From Clonostachys chloroleuca (taxonomy: Eukaryota; Ascomycota; Sordariomycetes; Hypocreales; Bionectriaceae), in assembly GCA_037952775.1 (NCBI GenBank), contig JBANAY010000001.1:2232001-2296000 (forward strand): a stretch of DNA of 64,000 nt, written 5' to 3'. Within the stretch, counting starts at the first letter, position 1. Each line of letters opens with the position of its first letter. Positions 45,459 through 55,532 of this stretch are shown in pieces. The notes under the pieces are model-generated. The model worked only from the letters and a program-made list of their open reading frames with translations. It was not told the DNA's origin and did not search any database. The position numbers were made by a program, and so were the translations under genes.

Positions 45459-47299
45459 GCAATGGATTTTTGCTGGGTATAGGCCTTCTAGCGGGTCCAG
45501 CTTTCAACATCCAGCTGCCTAGTAGAGAGCAAGTGTGTGTTACGAGCCTTGTGTAGCCCGGCCTTTTGTTACGGGAGCCTTCGTCCTGACGGTTCAAAAA
45601 TCGCAGTCTGGGGGCAGTGGGACTCGGATGATGCAGGGATCAAGACTGCTGTTGGCTCATCCCAAAACCAGTGTGATGACAAGTGTAGGAATACGGCCAA
45701 CTGACTTGGGGTATATAGAAGAATACCCTGTTTGAAATAGGCTAGAGCAGGTTGGATTAAGCAGATAGGCACCATGATTACCGATAGTCTTATTTGCCAT
45801 TCTACCTTCTAGACTTTGGGACTCTTGTCGTCGCTTAGGCTTAAAAAAGAAGAGGTCTTTGGATACAAAACCGCGATGTCGATTGGGAGCGGTGAATGCA
45901 GTAAATGGCCAGAGTGCTTCCGGAATTCTGTTGATATTTAGCCGAGAATGTGGTGGGTGAGAAGCCCCATTCAATTGTTTATTTAGCTCACCATCGGAAG
46001 AGACTTCATGACATTTTTCCATATTTAAATGCCATCGTTTAAGCCGTGAACTATTCAGCGGGATCTGCACGCAATATGCGAGGAACCGGTTTTGGCGATA
46101 GCTCAGGGACGAGGAAGCTTGTTGATGGGAAAGTAAAGTAATGCATGGGTATGTGTACCTAAACTTTGTCTAAATATCGAGGAGTGGTAATTCCGGAGTC
46201 GAATATTGCAAACGAGTTTAAGTTTAGGCTTCCCAAGAAAGCAGAAAATCCATCTGTCTAGTAGCGGTCAAGTTACCATCACCACAGGATATCATTGACC
46301 TGGCCTCACGAGCTAATACATATTATGCTGCGGGATCTACTATCGGCAAGATTAAATTACAGTTCATACCACCTCACACTCAACGGGAACTAGAAAACAT
46401 GTGCTTTGGATATTGCATGGCTAGTCGACACGGACTCCATCACGACGCTTGCAACGACAGTCTGAGGCACCGAGGTAATGCCCAGCTATACTCGGTGGAA
46501 TCTTCATCTCTGAATCTGAATGTCATCTATGGCAGTCAAGGAATTGGGAGTTCACTGTCATGGGGACTGGCATCGATGCTGGCGACACAATGAACATCGA
46601 TCCGATGACAACGCAGATCGCGATACTGCCCTTGAGACTCTTGGTAGCAGGTGACATTTTGAAGAGCCACACTTCCCAAGGGAGACACCATCCGTGTCCA
46701 AAATGACTGGCCAACTGACGATGCTTCCTTTGCATCATCTTCTGTCTGGAATGTAACGAAATTCCCCTCTCACCAAAATCCATGTCGGAGTAGCGAGAAC
46801 CCGAGGATCCGTTGAGCTCAATAGCTCTTAGCATTCCTCGTACCTGGAGCTCCCTCCCTAAATGGACCGAAATTGTTTACAACGCATCTGAAAACATCTG
46901 GGTATATCGTAGATCCAGTGGGGATTGGGACAATTCTGTCTGGTAATAGGGTCCACGATGTGAACGTTCATCGATACCCGCATTCCGATCAGAATCTTCC
47001 CGTCTCCAACCCACTAGACCTTCGCGATCACCTCCGAGTCTGGATTCCACATACGAAAGCACGGTGAACACTACTCAGCGCCACTGCCATGGTATATTCG
47101 ATCAACATGAGGTGGTATGGGCCGCAGAATACCTATATAACAGCTATCAATAACCCCCCAAGAACAACTTTCACTCTCGGCATCAGACTCCAACCTCCAA
47201 ATCAAACAAGTCTGTCATAGAAATTGCTCTCTCTATCTCTCCTCTGGTATCATATAACCTGAACCTATTTCACAAGATCTCATCCCCCCATCTGAAATC
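45459..47299. other. Intergenic, upstream of secreted protein gene
   Basis: No supported ORF. A TATATAA element at about 47,134-47,140 followed by a CT/AC-rich leader of about 160 nt is a convincing core promoter for the secreted-protein gene. Confidence 0.6.
47134..47140 (+). promoter_or_regulatory. TATA-box for secreted protein gene
   Basis: TATATAA about 160 nt before the start codon, followed by a pyrimidine/adenine-rich leader without upstream ATG in good context. Confidence 0.6.
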
Positions 47300-48553
47300 A
47301 TGAAGGTCAACGCTGCCTCCATCGCCCTGGCTTGCTTTGCTGGCAACGTCATTGCAGCTCCCACTGTTGGCTCTTCCGCCATCCAGAACGTACAGAGCGT
47401 CCATGTCCCCTCTGTCCCAGCTGCCAATGCTGGAAGCCTGGGTAAGAGAAACGAGGACCTTGTGGCTCAGCTCAAGGAGGCTCTCCAGGCCACCTCAGTA
47501 GTCTCCCGAGACACTTCGCTCGACGACCCTGCCGGGCTGACCAATGTCCTCTCAAACCTCCTCAACAAGATCCTGGACGTTCTCGCCAAGGTCCTCGGAG
47601 AGTGCGCTGGAAACACTTCCCTCAACCTGCGCGAGGTGTCTGAGATCTCCGACCTCCGCCAGATCCTCAACAATCTTGAGATCGTCAAGCGCGATGTGAC
47701 AGACCTCACAGACACATCAGTTGCACCTGGCCTCGATCTCCAGCAGATCATCCAGCGTGTCATCAACATCCTCAAGGCCCTCCTGGGATCCTGCAACAGT
47801 GCAGGAACCAGCACTGCCACCAACGCACTGGGCGACCTCACAGGCCAGCTCCAGAGCATCCCCAACATCTCCCTGGGCCCCAACCCCCTCCTCAACATCC
47901 ACCCCGATGCCCTGAACTCGCTCACCGGCGCCATTGGCAATATCGGCACCACCAGAAACCCCCTCGGCCAGGGCGCTGCCCCTGACCTGCTCGGACTCGA
48001 CGGCATCGTGTCCGGCCTTGGCCTTGGAAGCCTCGGCCTCCTGGGCGGCAGCAGCGCCGTCCCTCTGGGCAACACCCTCGGATCCTTGACCGGCGGCAGC
48101 GCCCTGACCAACCGACTGGGCGGCGGCAGCCTGGGCAACATCCTTAGTCTCGGCCTGGGTGGCCCGCTCGGAAGCCTGGGCGGTGGTCTCTTGGGAGGTG
48201 GTCTCCTCGACCCTCTCGGCCTTTTGACCTTCCTCAAGCGTGACCTGGAGACGGGCGAGATCGCTGCTGGTCAGGCACCAACTCTCGTCGATGCCCTCCA
48301 CAGCGTCTTCGGCTACGCCGGTTCTGGTGGCCCCATTGGCAACCTAGTCGACAAGCTAATCGCCTTCCTTGGCTTCGGCCCCAAGCAGGACGTCGAGGCC
48401 CGCAGCAGCGCAACTGACTCTCTCATCCCGACTGAGGAGCTCGTGGAGAACGGTTCCCTGTCCGCCGTAGGCCTCCTTGCTGTCCTTGTTGAGCTGGCCC
48501 AGAACGGTGATATCAGCCAGTTCGACGCCATGGATAAGCCTACCGCCCAGTAG
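47300..48553 (+). CDS. Secreted Leu/Gly-rich protein with Kex2-type sites, function unknown
   Basis: Intronless, 417 residues. A signal peptide is evident (MKVNAASIALACFAGNVIA, cleavage likely after Ala19 or Ala20). Lys-Arg sites for the Golgi protease Kex2 follow at 49-50 (GSLGKR), 130-131 (EIVKR) and 313-314 (TFLKR), so the precursor may be cut into four pieces. Between residues about 225 and 310 the sequence is a Leu/Gly-rich quasi-repeat (GLGLGSLGLLGG, GGSLGNILSLGLGGPLG, GGGLLGGGLLDPLG). The mature part has only two Cys, 102 and 165, in helical Leu-rich segments. No family was recognised. It could be a structural wall or surface protein or a source of secreted peptides. Codon use is strongly biased to C-ending codons, suggesting high expression. 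Confidence 0.9.
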   Translation: MKVNAASIALACFAGNVIAAPTVGSSAIQNVQSVHVPSVPAANAGSLGKRNEDLVAQLKEALQATSVVSRDTSLDDPAGLTNVLSNLLNKILDVLAKVLGECAGNTSLNLREVSEISDLRQILNNLEIVKRDVTDLTDTSVAPGLDLQQIIQRVINILKALLGSCNSAGTSTATNALGDLTGQLQSIPNISLGPNPLLNIHPDALNSLTGAIGNIGTTRNPLGQGAAPDLLGLDGIVSGLGLGSLGLLGGSSAVPLGNTLGSLTGGSALTNRLGGGSLGNILSLGLGGPLGSLGGGLLGGGLLDPLGLLTFLKRDLETGEIAAGQAPTLVDALHSVFGYAGSGGPIGNLVDKLIAFLGFGPKQDVEARSSATDSLIPTEELVENGSLSAVGLLAVLVELAQNGDISQFDAMDKPTAQ

Positions 48554-49009
48554 ATACCTCGACCATTGATTTCCTCACTTGGGAATACCACCCGAAAAAA
48601 GGGGTAACTTAGCCACTTCCCTCGGTAGATTCGAGTTACTAATGACAGGCGTACAGATTACTTACCAATATCACTTTCGACCATCTATACGAAGAACGAT
48701 TACTCTAGTTAAGGTCAAAAAGAAATGCTTGGGGAGGTCAGTTAGCTGATGATCAGACTGGCAAGTAACACGTGGATATGAGGCGACGCGAGTTGGAATG
48801 CGACACGCCCATTCTTCTTAGACATTCAATACATAATATTTCTTCTATCTATGAAATTCTTCTCCCTGCCTCTGGTTTCTATAAAAGCCTCCAAGTGAAA
48901 TTTAAATGGTGCTCTTGCTCCATACCAACAAAACTCTCGGTCGAAGGTGGCCTTGCATGCCAACATTTAGGTAGCACCTTGACAACGCACCTTTGACGGA
49001 AACGTTACC

Positions 49010-49026
49010 AAAAAAAAAAAAAAAAA
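49010..49026 (+). repeat. Poly(A) run of 17
   Basis: Uninterrupted A run downstream of the secreted-protein gene. It may be a simple slippage tract or an old retroposed tail; nothing next to it resembles a transposon. Confidence 0.9.
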
Positions 49027-49292
49027 TAGGGAAAGTCCATGCTCATGTCACTAACCCTGTAAAGCGCAAGCGACTGGAGATAAAGCCATGTTGAAGGTTT
49101 GTCCCTTGTCAACTGCTCAAGGCTGACACCCATGCTCTCGGTCTATCCAGCCCAACGTCAAGCAATTATGAATTGGTAGTGTTTACCCGAAGTCTTGCTT
49201 GTGCTGCCAGATTCTCACACGATTTTCCACGTACCCCAATTGACTGAGTAGTCTCCTGAAAGTCACAAGACTGAATAGTGCTTCCAAACCAA

Positions 49293-49360
49293 CTAAGCAC
49301 ATACTGAGAATATACTAAGCACATTCCCAGCACATGCTAAGCATGTACCAAGCATATATA
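49293..49360 (+). repeat. Degenerate short tandem repeat
   Basis: About five diverged copies of a 10-12-nt unit resembling CTAAGCACATNC (for example CTAAGCACAT, CCAGCACATG, CTAAGCATGT, CCAAGCATAT). Confidence 0.65.
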
Positions 49361-49843
49361 TTGACATCACTGACCTTTCGTTCTTACGGAGAATCAAAGA
49401 GCTCATCATTTGAAGACGACTTGCACGGAAATTCTAGATGAGAAGGCAGAAAGCAAAAAGAGAAGTGTTTGTCCCGAGATTAGACTCGCTAGGCTCACAT
49501 TGATAATTCCAAAGGTTACCCCCGTGTTTTAAAACTATGATATCGCAATGATGAAAATGGCGTCGAGGATGACGAATCGTCTTTCTCTTTGAACTGTACT
49601 TTGCAATGCTGATTTGCCCTTCCTATTATGCTATACCTCTACCGACTTGACCCGCGCGCCGCTGTTGGGATATTGGGCAGGCAACTCCTTTATTCATTAT
49701 GACACCAATACCCGTTACATATCCGATTTTATTTGTGCTTGATGATTGAAAATAACCAGCTGAACTGATGGATGCTGTTAAATGACAGCGCCTTTCACTT
49801 GCTCCACAACTCCTTGAACTCATTTTCATCTCCCAACTGACAA

Positions 49844-52026
49844 CTACGATGACGATGGCGGCGGCGGAGCCTTGGTTTTTTCTATTTTCTGGACGGCTGC
49901 GGCAGGTAGGGATGCTTCGCGAAGCGTACGGACTTCATTCAGCCTGAAGGCAGCAAATCTTTTAGCAAGTGGCTCATCCGATCCGCGGAGAGTGGGTTGT
50001 GTAAAAGTAGAAGCAGGCTCTGGGCCCGAAAAAGCATTATCGCGTTGGCGCTTGGGGATTCTCTCACCAGTCGATTGGATAATGGCCTGCAGATTCTGCC
50101 AGCCTTCCGTTGAACTCAGTTGGAAGGATTCGGCTAGGTCGTGTTGGCTGGCTACGCGGCAGAGAAGAGCAGCTTCGTCCTGCAGGAGGTGGTTTAGTAG
50201 GTTAGAATAAGACGACCCATGGAAGGGGAGGACGGAATGAAGTTACTGACTTTAGATAGGATGCTCATTTGATAAATGAAGCATAGTAGATGGAAGTTGG
50301 ATAGCCCCTCGCCGCCGTCCTGGGGATTCTGAGCACGAAGGACCTTGGCAAGAGCTGATGGCTCCTGGCTTTCACCAATATATTCTCGGTTCTCAATTGG
50401 GAAACCTGGCTGGGTGAACATTGGCTTTGGTTTAGCGGGGAAGCCATGAGTCAGTGTAACAAAGAGGTATTCGACAGGGAAAGATGGCTTCGCATTCTCC
50501 TGCACATTGGCGCCATACTCGTTTACCTTGCGATAGAAAACTTCAGGGATATATCTTGTTCGGCTGACAGAGCCGTCGTCTTCCTCTTCCTCGCGCACAA
50601 GCATGACTGTCGGGTCTGCCGAAGGCTCAACGATATCTGCCCTGACCATTTCGACAGCTTCATTGGACATCTGGTATGGTGAAATAGAAATTTCGCCTTG
50701 TTCGTTGCCCGAGACAATGCAGGTCACAAAATTGGATCCAAACTTGCCGGTATCGCTCCACTTTGAAGGCTTCGGGTACTGAGCCTGTAGTCTTGACGAG
50801 AAGCAGATCTCAAGAGATGATAGAAAGTACGAGTCTGCATGACGCTTGCATACGACAGACCCATCCCCTTGTCCAGCATCCACTAGATCGGTCCAGATTA
50901 CACCCAGCGGTTCCAATCCACAGAGTTTTGCGACTTCTTCGACTTCCTTCTGATTTTCCCATGCGTTTTGGGTGATACCATCCAGCTCATCGACTTGTGG
51001 AGGCTCATAGATGGCTTCGACGACTGCCTTAACGCCGAGCGGAACTTCAGTGTACTCTGCATATTTGCCATAGAGAAACCCAAGTCGTTGAGCCCCAGTT
51101 CTTCTCCACGCATCGATGAATTTATCGATAATTGCTGGTGATGAGAATTCGACGTGGTCCACCATACGGAAAGGTTGAGGGTTGAGGGTGATGGCGCTGG
51201 GTTGGCACTTAGTGCAAATGCCCTCTGGCCAAGGCGGGTGGCCAGAGGGACAATCGTGTCTAACTCTGTAAAAGGGCTCTACAAGAGGCGGGATGTATGA
51301 GGCACCGAGTTCGGGCTTGTTGGTGGCAGCGTTGACCTTGCGCAGATGGGCATGGAAAGACGTGTACTTGATCTTCTTGTCGGCTAAGTAGGTTGCATCG
51401 AATGGATCCAGAGGTTGGCAGTAGTCGCACATTCCTTTGGGACCATGGCGGCACATTCTGTTTCGACCCCGCGGGATCTTTCCATCTTGGCGATCTAGAC
51501 GGTCGTCCAGAGGCGACTGGCGAACCAAGTCCCAGGGTCGTGCTATCCGTTGTTCGTGACTCACATCCACAGGGACGTCTTCTGTGGGCAGGACGGGCTT
51601 TCCGTTGAGCCGCTGTCGTCATTTTTGGTTGGCTTTCGCCGTTTGAACCGGAGGCATCGGCATGCGTGTAGTTGAGAAAGATGAGATCGCCGTGTCTAAA
51701 GATGTACTGTGAGTCAAGGGGAACAATCCATAACCATACCAACTAGAACATACTTGAGACCAATAGCTCCGATCTTCACATTGGCTACCTCGGCTATCCT
51801 TTTGGCATCGCTACCTGTGGGTGAATTTGACAGTATAATGGACCTAGGATCGATGGTCTTGGGTAACTGCTCGAGTAGCTGGATACGGAACAGCAATGTT
51901 AGATTAATGCGCAACAACAGCAGTTTATGGATCCATTCTCACCAAGTGTCCTAAGTCGGAGAAACTAGTCGTAGGCTCGACCGTCACGCGGAAGGTGCCA
52001 TCCGGACCCCGACATCGTAGAAGCAT
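49844..52026 (-). CDS. npl4: Nuclear protein localization protein 4 (Npl4), with one frameshift
   Basis: Ubiquitin-binding cofactor of Cdc48/p97 with Ufd1, acting in ER-associated and nuclear protein degradation. Exons: 51943-52026, 51754-51878, 50251-51695 and 49844-50179 (introns 64, 58 and 71 nt). The N-terminus is the UBX-like domain ([18 protein letters not shown] and on to [13 protein letters not shown]). The zinc-finger/Npl4 region has [19 protein letters not shown] and [19 protein letters not shown], followed by the MPN-like core ([39 protein letters not shown]). The frame changes between QPKMTTAA and [15 protein letters not shown], within about 51,608-51,622. Total exon length is one base over a multiple of three, so one base is extra (or two missing). 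All domains are otherwise intact, with about 660 residues expected. Confidence 0.94.
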
Positions 52027-52791
52027 CGTGAGCGTGAATAGGTGACAAAATGTCGGTAGCTTTCAGTCGAGAGTCGATCGCAAGAATTAGTTCCTCTCCT
52101 CAGAAGATCGGAGAGGAAGACGTTGTAACTTCTCCAGGCCTCCTCAGATCCGACAGAAGGCGAGGGGAAGACTGATATGTTTGCGCTTAGTTGAGGTGAT
52201 GGAAGGTAGTCGATGCGTGGTGGAAGCCGGAGAGGTTGTATGATACTGCCGTGGGGTAAATAGTGTGGAGCTTGGCCGAAGCTTGAGCACGAGCGTCATT
52301 CGCACTGATTTAGGCAGACTGTTTGTATGGACGGCAACTACGTAATGCCTGTCACTGAGTGCTTACATAACTCACCCGGCCCAGTGTTTCTGTGTGCCGT
52401 GTCTATACCGTATAAGGTATGGCGCCCTTTCCTGGGAGCTGCCCCGAAATAGCACATGTACCTGCCTTATGTAAGCTGGCCCCTCGAGACAAGCCAGCGT
52501 GTACATTAGAGGCACTTAGGTACGTACCTGCATTTCCGCCAAAATGCGCCCAGCGTGTGTGCTTCGGGCGCTCGAGGTGCCTGGAAGCACTGTCCGACAG
52601 CGCCTGTGGCTATCTGTCCAGAAGTCAAATCGCATACCAGAACCGGCAGTTTACGTTCGCGGACTTGCCCACACAACTCTAACCTTTCCTTCTCAGTCAC
52701 GCAACAGCCTGCGACTCACCGAGAGTAGTCTTTCCATTATCCATTCTAGTAATTCTATTCTTCTCATTCATTTGCTTCTTTCGAATTTACA
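52027..52791. promoter_or_regulatory. Divergent promoter of npl4 and sec66
   Basis: Shared 765-bp region between the two start codons. Contains a TAGGTACGTACCTG near-palindrome around 52,517-52,530. No ORF supported. Confidence 0.6.
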
Positions 52792-53679
52792 ATGATTCCC
52801 GAGATCGACTGGAAGGGGCTTCTGCTCCCCTTCGCCTATGTCATCGTTCTGGGCGGCGCCCTCATGACATTCTCGACAATCTACCGCAAGCGGAAAGCTG
52901 GTGAGCGGCCTCAATTCCCTCCCTGTTCTCTTAAGCCCGCCGTTTCCCCTATTCCTGGGCCGGCAGCTTGGAACAATGATGCATGCTGTCTCTGTACTCG
53001 ACTAACACAGCTGGCTTCCGTCCCGTTTTCGCAGCCCAGAGTGCAAACCTTGAGCCCTGGTTCAGCCCACACCTGCAACGAAACATCTACCTGAGTCTTC
53101 TCCACCTGTCCCCCGAGGACGGCGGTGAAAAGCGAGTCCCCGACAGCGTCCTCAAGGCCGCCCTATTGCGGCGCGCAGTGGAAGATCTCCATCGCCTGGT
53201 CCAGATCCGGTCCGCCAAGCAGGCCTGCAGCACGCTCCTCCAGAGAGGCAGCGTCGGAAACGATCTGTGGAAGAGGTTCCAGCGGGCCGAGAAGGAGATG
53301 GAGGAGGAGTTGCGCGATGTCGTCACTGAGGTAAGAGGGGAGACCACCTGTCCTCGGTTTCGTGGCTACGGAAAGAAACATGACGACTTACACAACGCTA
53401 TAGGCTAATGCTCTTGCCCCTAACTGGGGCCAGACTATTTTCCAATCCGCCAACGAGATGGCGATCAACTACAAGGTCCGAAACCACGTGGACGACTTCC
53501 AAGTCCAGGCCAGAGCTGAGCGACAATGGTGGGACAAGAGACGCAAGCAAATCCGATCCGAGTTCATGAAGGAGTTGGACGACGAAACTGAAACCACCGA
53601 GACCCCCAACAAGCCTGCTAGTGACGATGAGGCGGTTCTCGTTGATACCCCAAGGTTGAAGAAGGCTGTGAGGAAGTAA
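52792..53679 (+). CDS. sec66: Sec66/Sec71-like subunit of the Sec63 translocation complex
   Basis: ER membrane protein needed for post-translational protein import with Sec63 and Sec72. Three exons: 52792-52900, 53035-53330 and 53404-53679, with introns of 134 and 73 nt, giving 226 residues. A short lumenal segment (MIPEIDWKGLL) is followed by one membrane span (LLPFAYVIVLGGALMTFSTI) and a basic stop-transfer (YRKRKA). The cytosolic domain has the family pattern: SANLEPWFSPHLQRNIYLSL, VLKAALLRRAVEDLHRLVQI, ALLRRA helices and APNWGQTIFQSANEM. The C-terminus is a charged coiled region. Splice phases are consistent (1, then 0). Confidence 0.93.
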
Positions 53680-54077
53680 ACTCATACCCGCACTTCTGGA
53701 TGAGAGGTTGAAGGGGCGAGCAGGAAAGGCATAGATGATCTGTCACGCATCGTGTAAAAGTGTTACTTTCTGCAACTTGTGCATGTGCCGGCGCATTTTT
53801 GGGGAGATATCTAGGCTGCACAAGAGGCGTTGGGGATTATTTAGTGAAGGCAAGATTTGAAAACAATCTAACGGTATTAATTTTTAAGGGGCAGGCTACC
53901 AGACATTGCTGATACGCCTAGGCCAAAACTCTGAAATCGCTGTGACCGCGGGCTAATGCTCCGATCATGCTCTAAGTAACAATTATAACAACCCACCAAA
54001 TGCTCCTCCGTCAAAGACACATGCAAGGAAACCCAACCTGAAGCTAATAGAAATCCCCAGCTTTTCTCTCATCCCCG

Positions 54078-54551
54078 TCAGACGTCCTGCCCAGGCCAAG
54101 GATAGTTCTTGCGCCTCCACATCTCCTCCTCTGCCCCCCTCCTGGCCTGCCGTGCCTCCTCGGCGATCTCCTCCTCGGTTTTGAGCCAGACGGGCGACTC
54201 GCAGCCCCTCAGCCCGATGAACTTGCCAATCTTCCGCCTCTTCTCCTCCAGGGGCAGGCTGGACGACCAGCTGATGGGGCACGGGTACTGGTACGTGAGG
54301 GTGGAGGGGTCACGCTGGTGGTAGAAGCCCGCCATGTCCTCCATCTCCGCGTCCGTGAGGAGCCAGTAGTGGAGGATCGTCCGGGGAAAACTCGGGTGGA
54401 CGTTGCCCGTCGTGATCTGCACCAGGGGCGAGAGGTGGAGGGCCATCTGCTCCAGCTTGCGCCGGAGCTCAGGGTTCCTGGATATCCGGCGGTGCATGAA
54501 GGACACTGGGGGTTGTTGTGTGTGGGACGACGGGACCTCGCGGCGCATCAT
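54078..54551 (-). CDS. Conserved hypothetical protein, 157 aa
   Basis: Single ORF with protein-like composition: Arg-rich N-terminus (MMRREVPSSHTQQPPVSFMH), a helical segment (NPELRRKLEQMALHLSP), a central aromatic part (TILHYWLLTDAEMEDMAGFY, YQYPCPISWSSSLPLEEKRR) and a charged helical tail (TEEEIAEEARQARRGAEEEM) ending in KNYPWPGQDV. It resembles small conserved Sordariomycete proteins of unknown function, but no domain was recognised. No signal peptide or membrane span. Start taken at the first of two Met codons; the frame is closed by a stop about 20 codons upstream. Confidence 0.75.
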   Translation of the reverse strand: MMRREVPSSHTQQPPVSFMHRRISRNPELRRKLEQMALHLSPLVQITTGNVHPSFPRTILHYWLLTDAEMEDMAGFYHQRDPSTLTYQYPCPISWSSSLPLEEKRRKIGKFIGLRGCESPVWLKTEEEIAEEARQARRGAEEEMWRRKNYPWPGQDV

Positions 54552-55532
54552 CTTGCTCAGAGTTCGAGCTTCTTTTTTCTTGAGAGACTCCAGCTTGGTT
54601 AGATGACCAGAGGCGTCGGTTTACGACGGAACTTGAGCGGAATGGTGAGGCTGAATTTTTTTTTCCAGGTCATGAGTTCATGAATAAGACACTGCAGCGA
54701 GAGAAAGGAGTAACAGAAACCGGTTCTCTGCCTAAGAGCGGAGAACTGTAGAGAAATAGAATAAAGTTAAATCAAGAGGAAAAAACGATAAGTAATGTGA
54801 GAGTAAGGAATCATGTCCCATTTCAACCTGCTGGAGGGCCACCGGGACCTGGTCATTTCATATATTCCCTCGCAGAGCCGTGAACGGACCTTGCCGGGGG
54901 GCCGAATACGTGTGCGTTGAACCGCTACCATCTGCTCTGCTTCGGGGGCACTGACTGTGCTTTGTCCGGCGGCTTGTTCCAAAATATCGGAAACTTTGCG
55001 ACGGACGCGGACGTCGCCCTGAGGTGAGACACTGCGCTGCACCTGAAGGCTGTGGGGGGGTTTCGTATGGCACGCTCGCTGTCCGTGTGCCCCAAGTCAA
55101 AGGCTGCACAAACGAAGTGCTGGAATGCGGACAGCGAGCCCAAGCCCTGGCCAGCGAAGGGGTGAGAGACCCAAGACAACAGGATTGGAACAGTGTATGA
55201 GACAATGATTGCGGACTCTTTGCCGCCCTGTGGTTATGTAAAGCCGGGTAAGTGACGAAGCTGCTTCTATTGATGGGTTCTTTTTTTCTTTGACCAATGG
55301 TGGGCAAATTCCTTGTCATGAAACAATGAGAGACATATAAATAAATGCGATCGTGTAGGTGAGATGAGGGAGGCGTAGCTCGATTTCGAAAGCTGATAAT
55401 AGATGTGGCTATTCTTTGTCCTAACGCTGCGCTTTGCATTAAAAAATATATAGAAAAAGCTGGTTTTTCTGGGGGCCGATGTTTTGCCCGGCCATCTAGC
55501 GATTGAGATGGCCACTATTTGCAAGAAAGTGT
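54552..55532. other. Intergenic stretch
   Basis: Upstream of the 157-aa gene and downstream of orc3. The overlapping minus-strand ORFs at 54,767-55,542 have no recognisable features. Confidence 0.6.

Larger units (their letters stand above)
48554..49843. other. Convergent intergenic region with simple repeats
   Basis: Contains a run of 17 A at 49,010-49,026 and degenerate tandem copies of a CTAAGCACAT-like unit at about 49,293-49,360. No ORF supported. Confidence 0.6.

Noticed and set aside
47467..48237. 256-aa minus-strand ORF
   Set aside because: Arg/Pro/Leu-rich antisense of the secreted Leu/Gly-rich protein.
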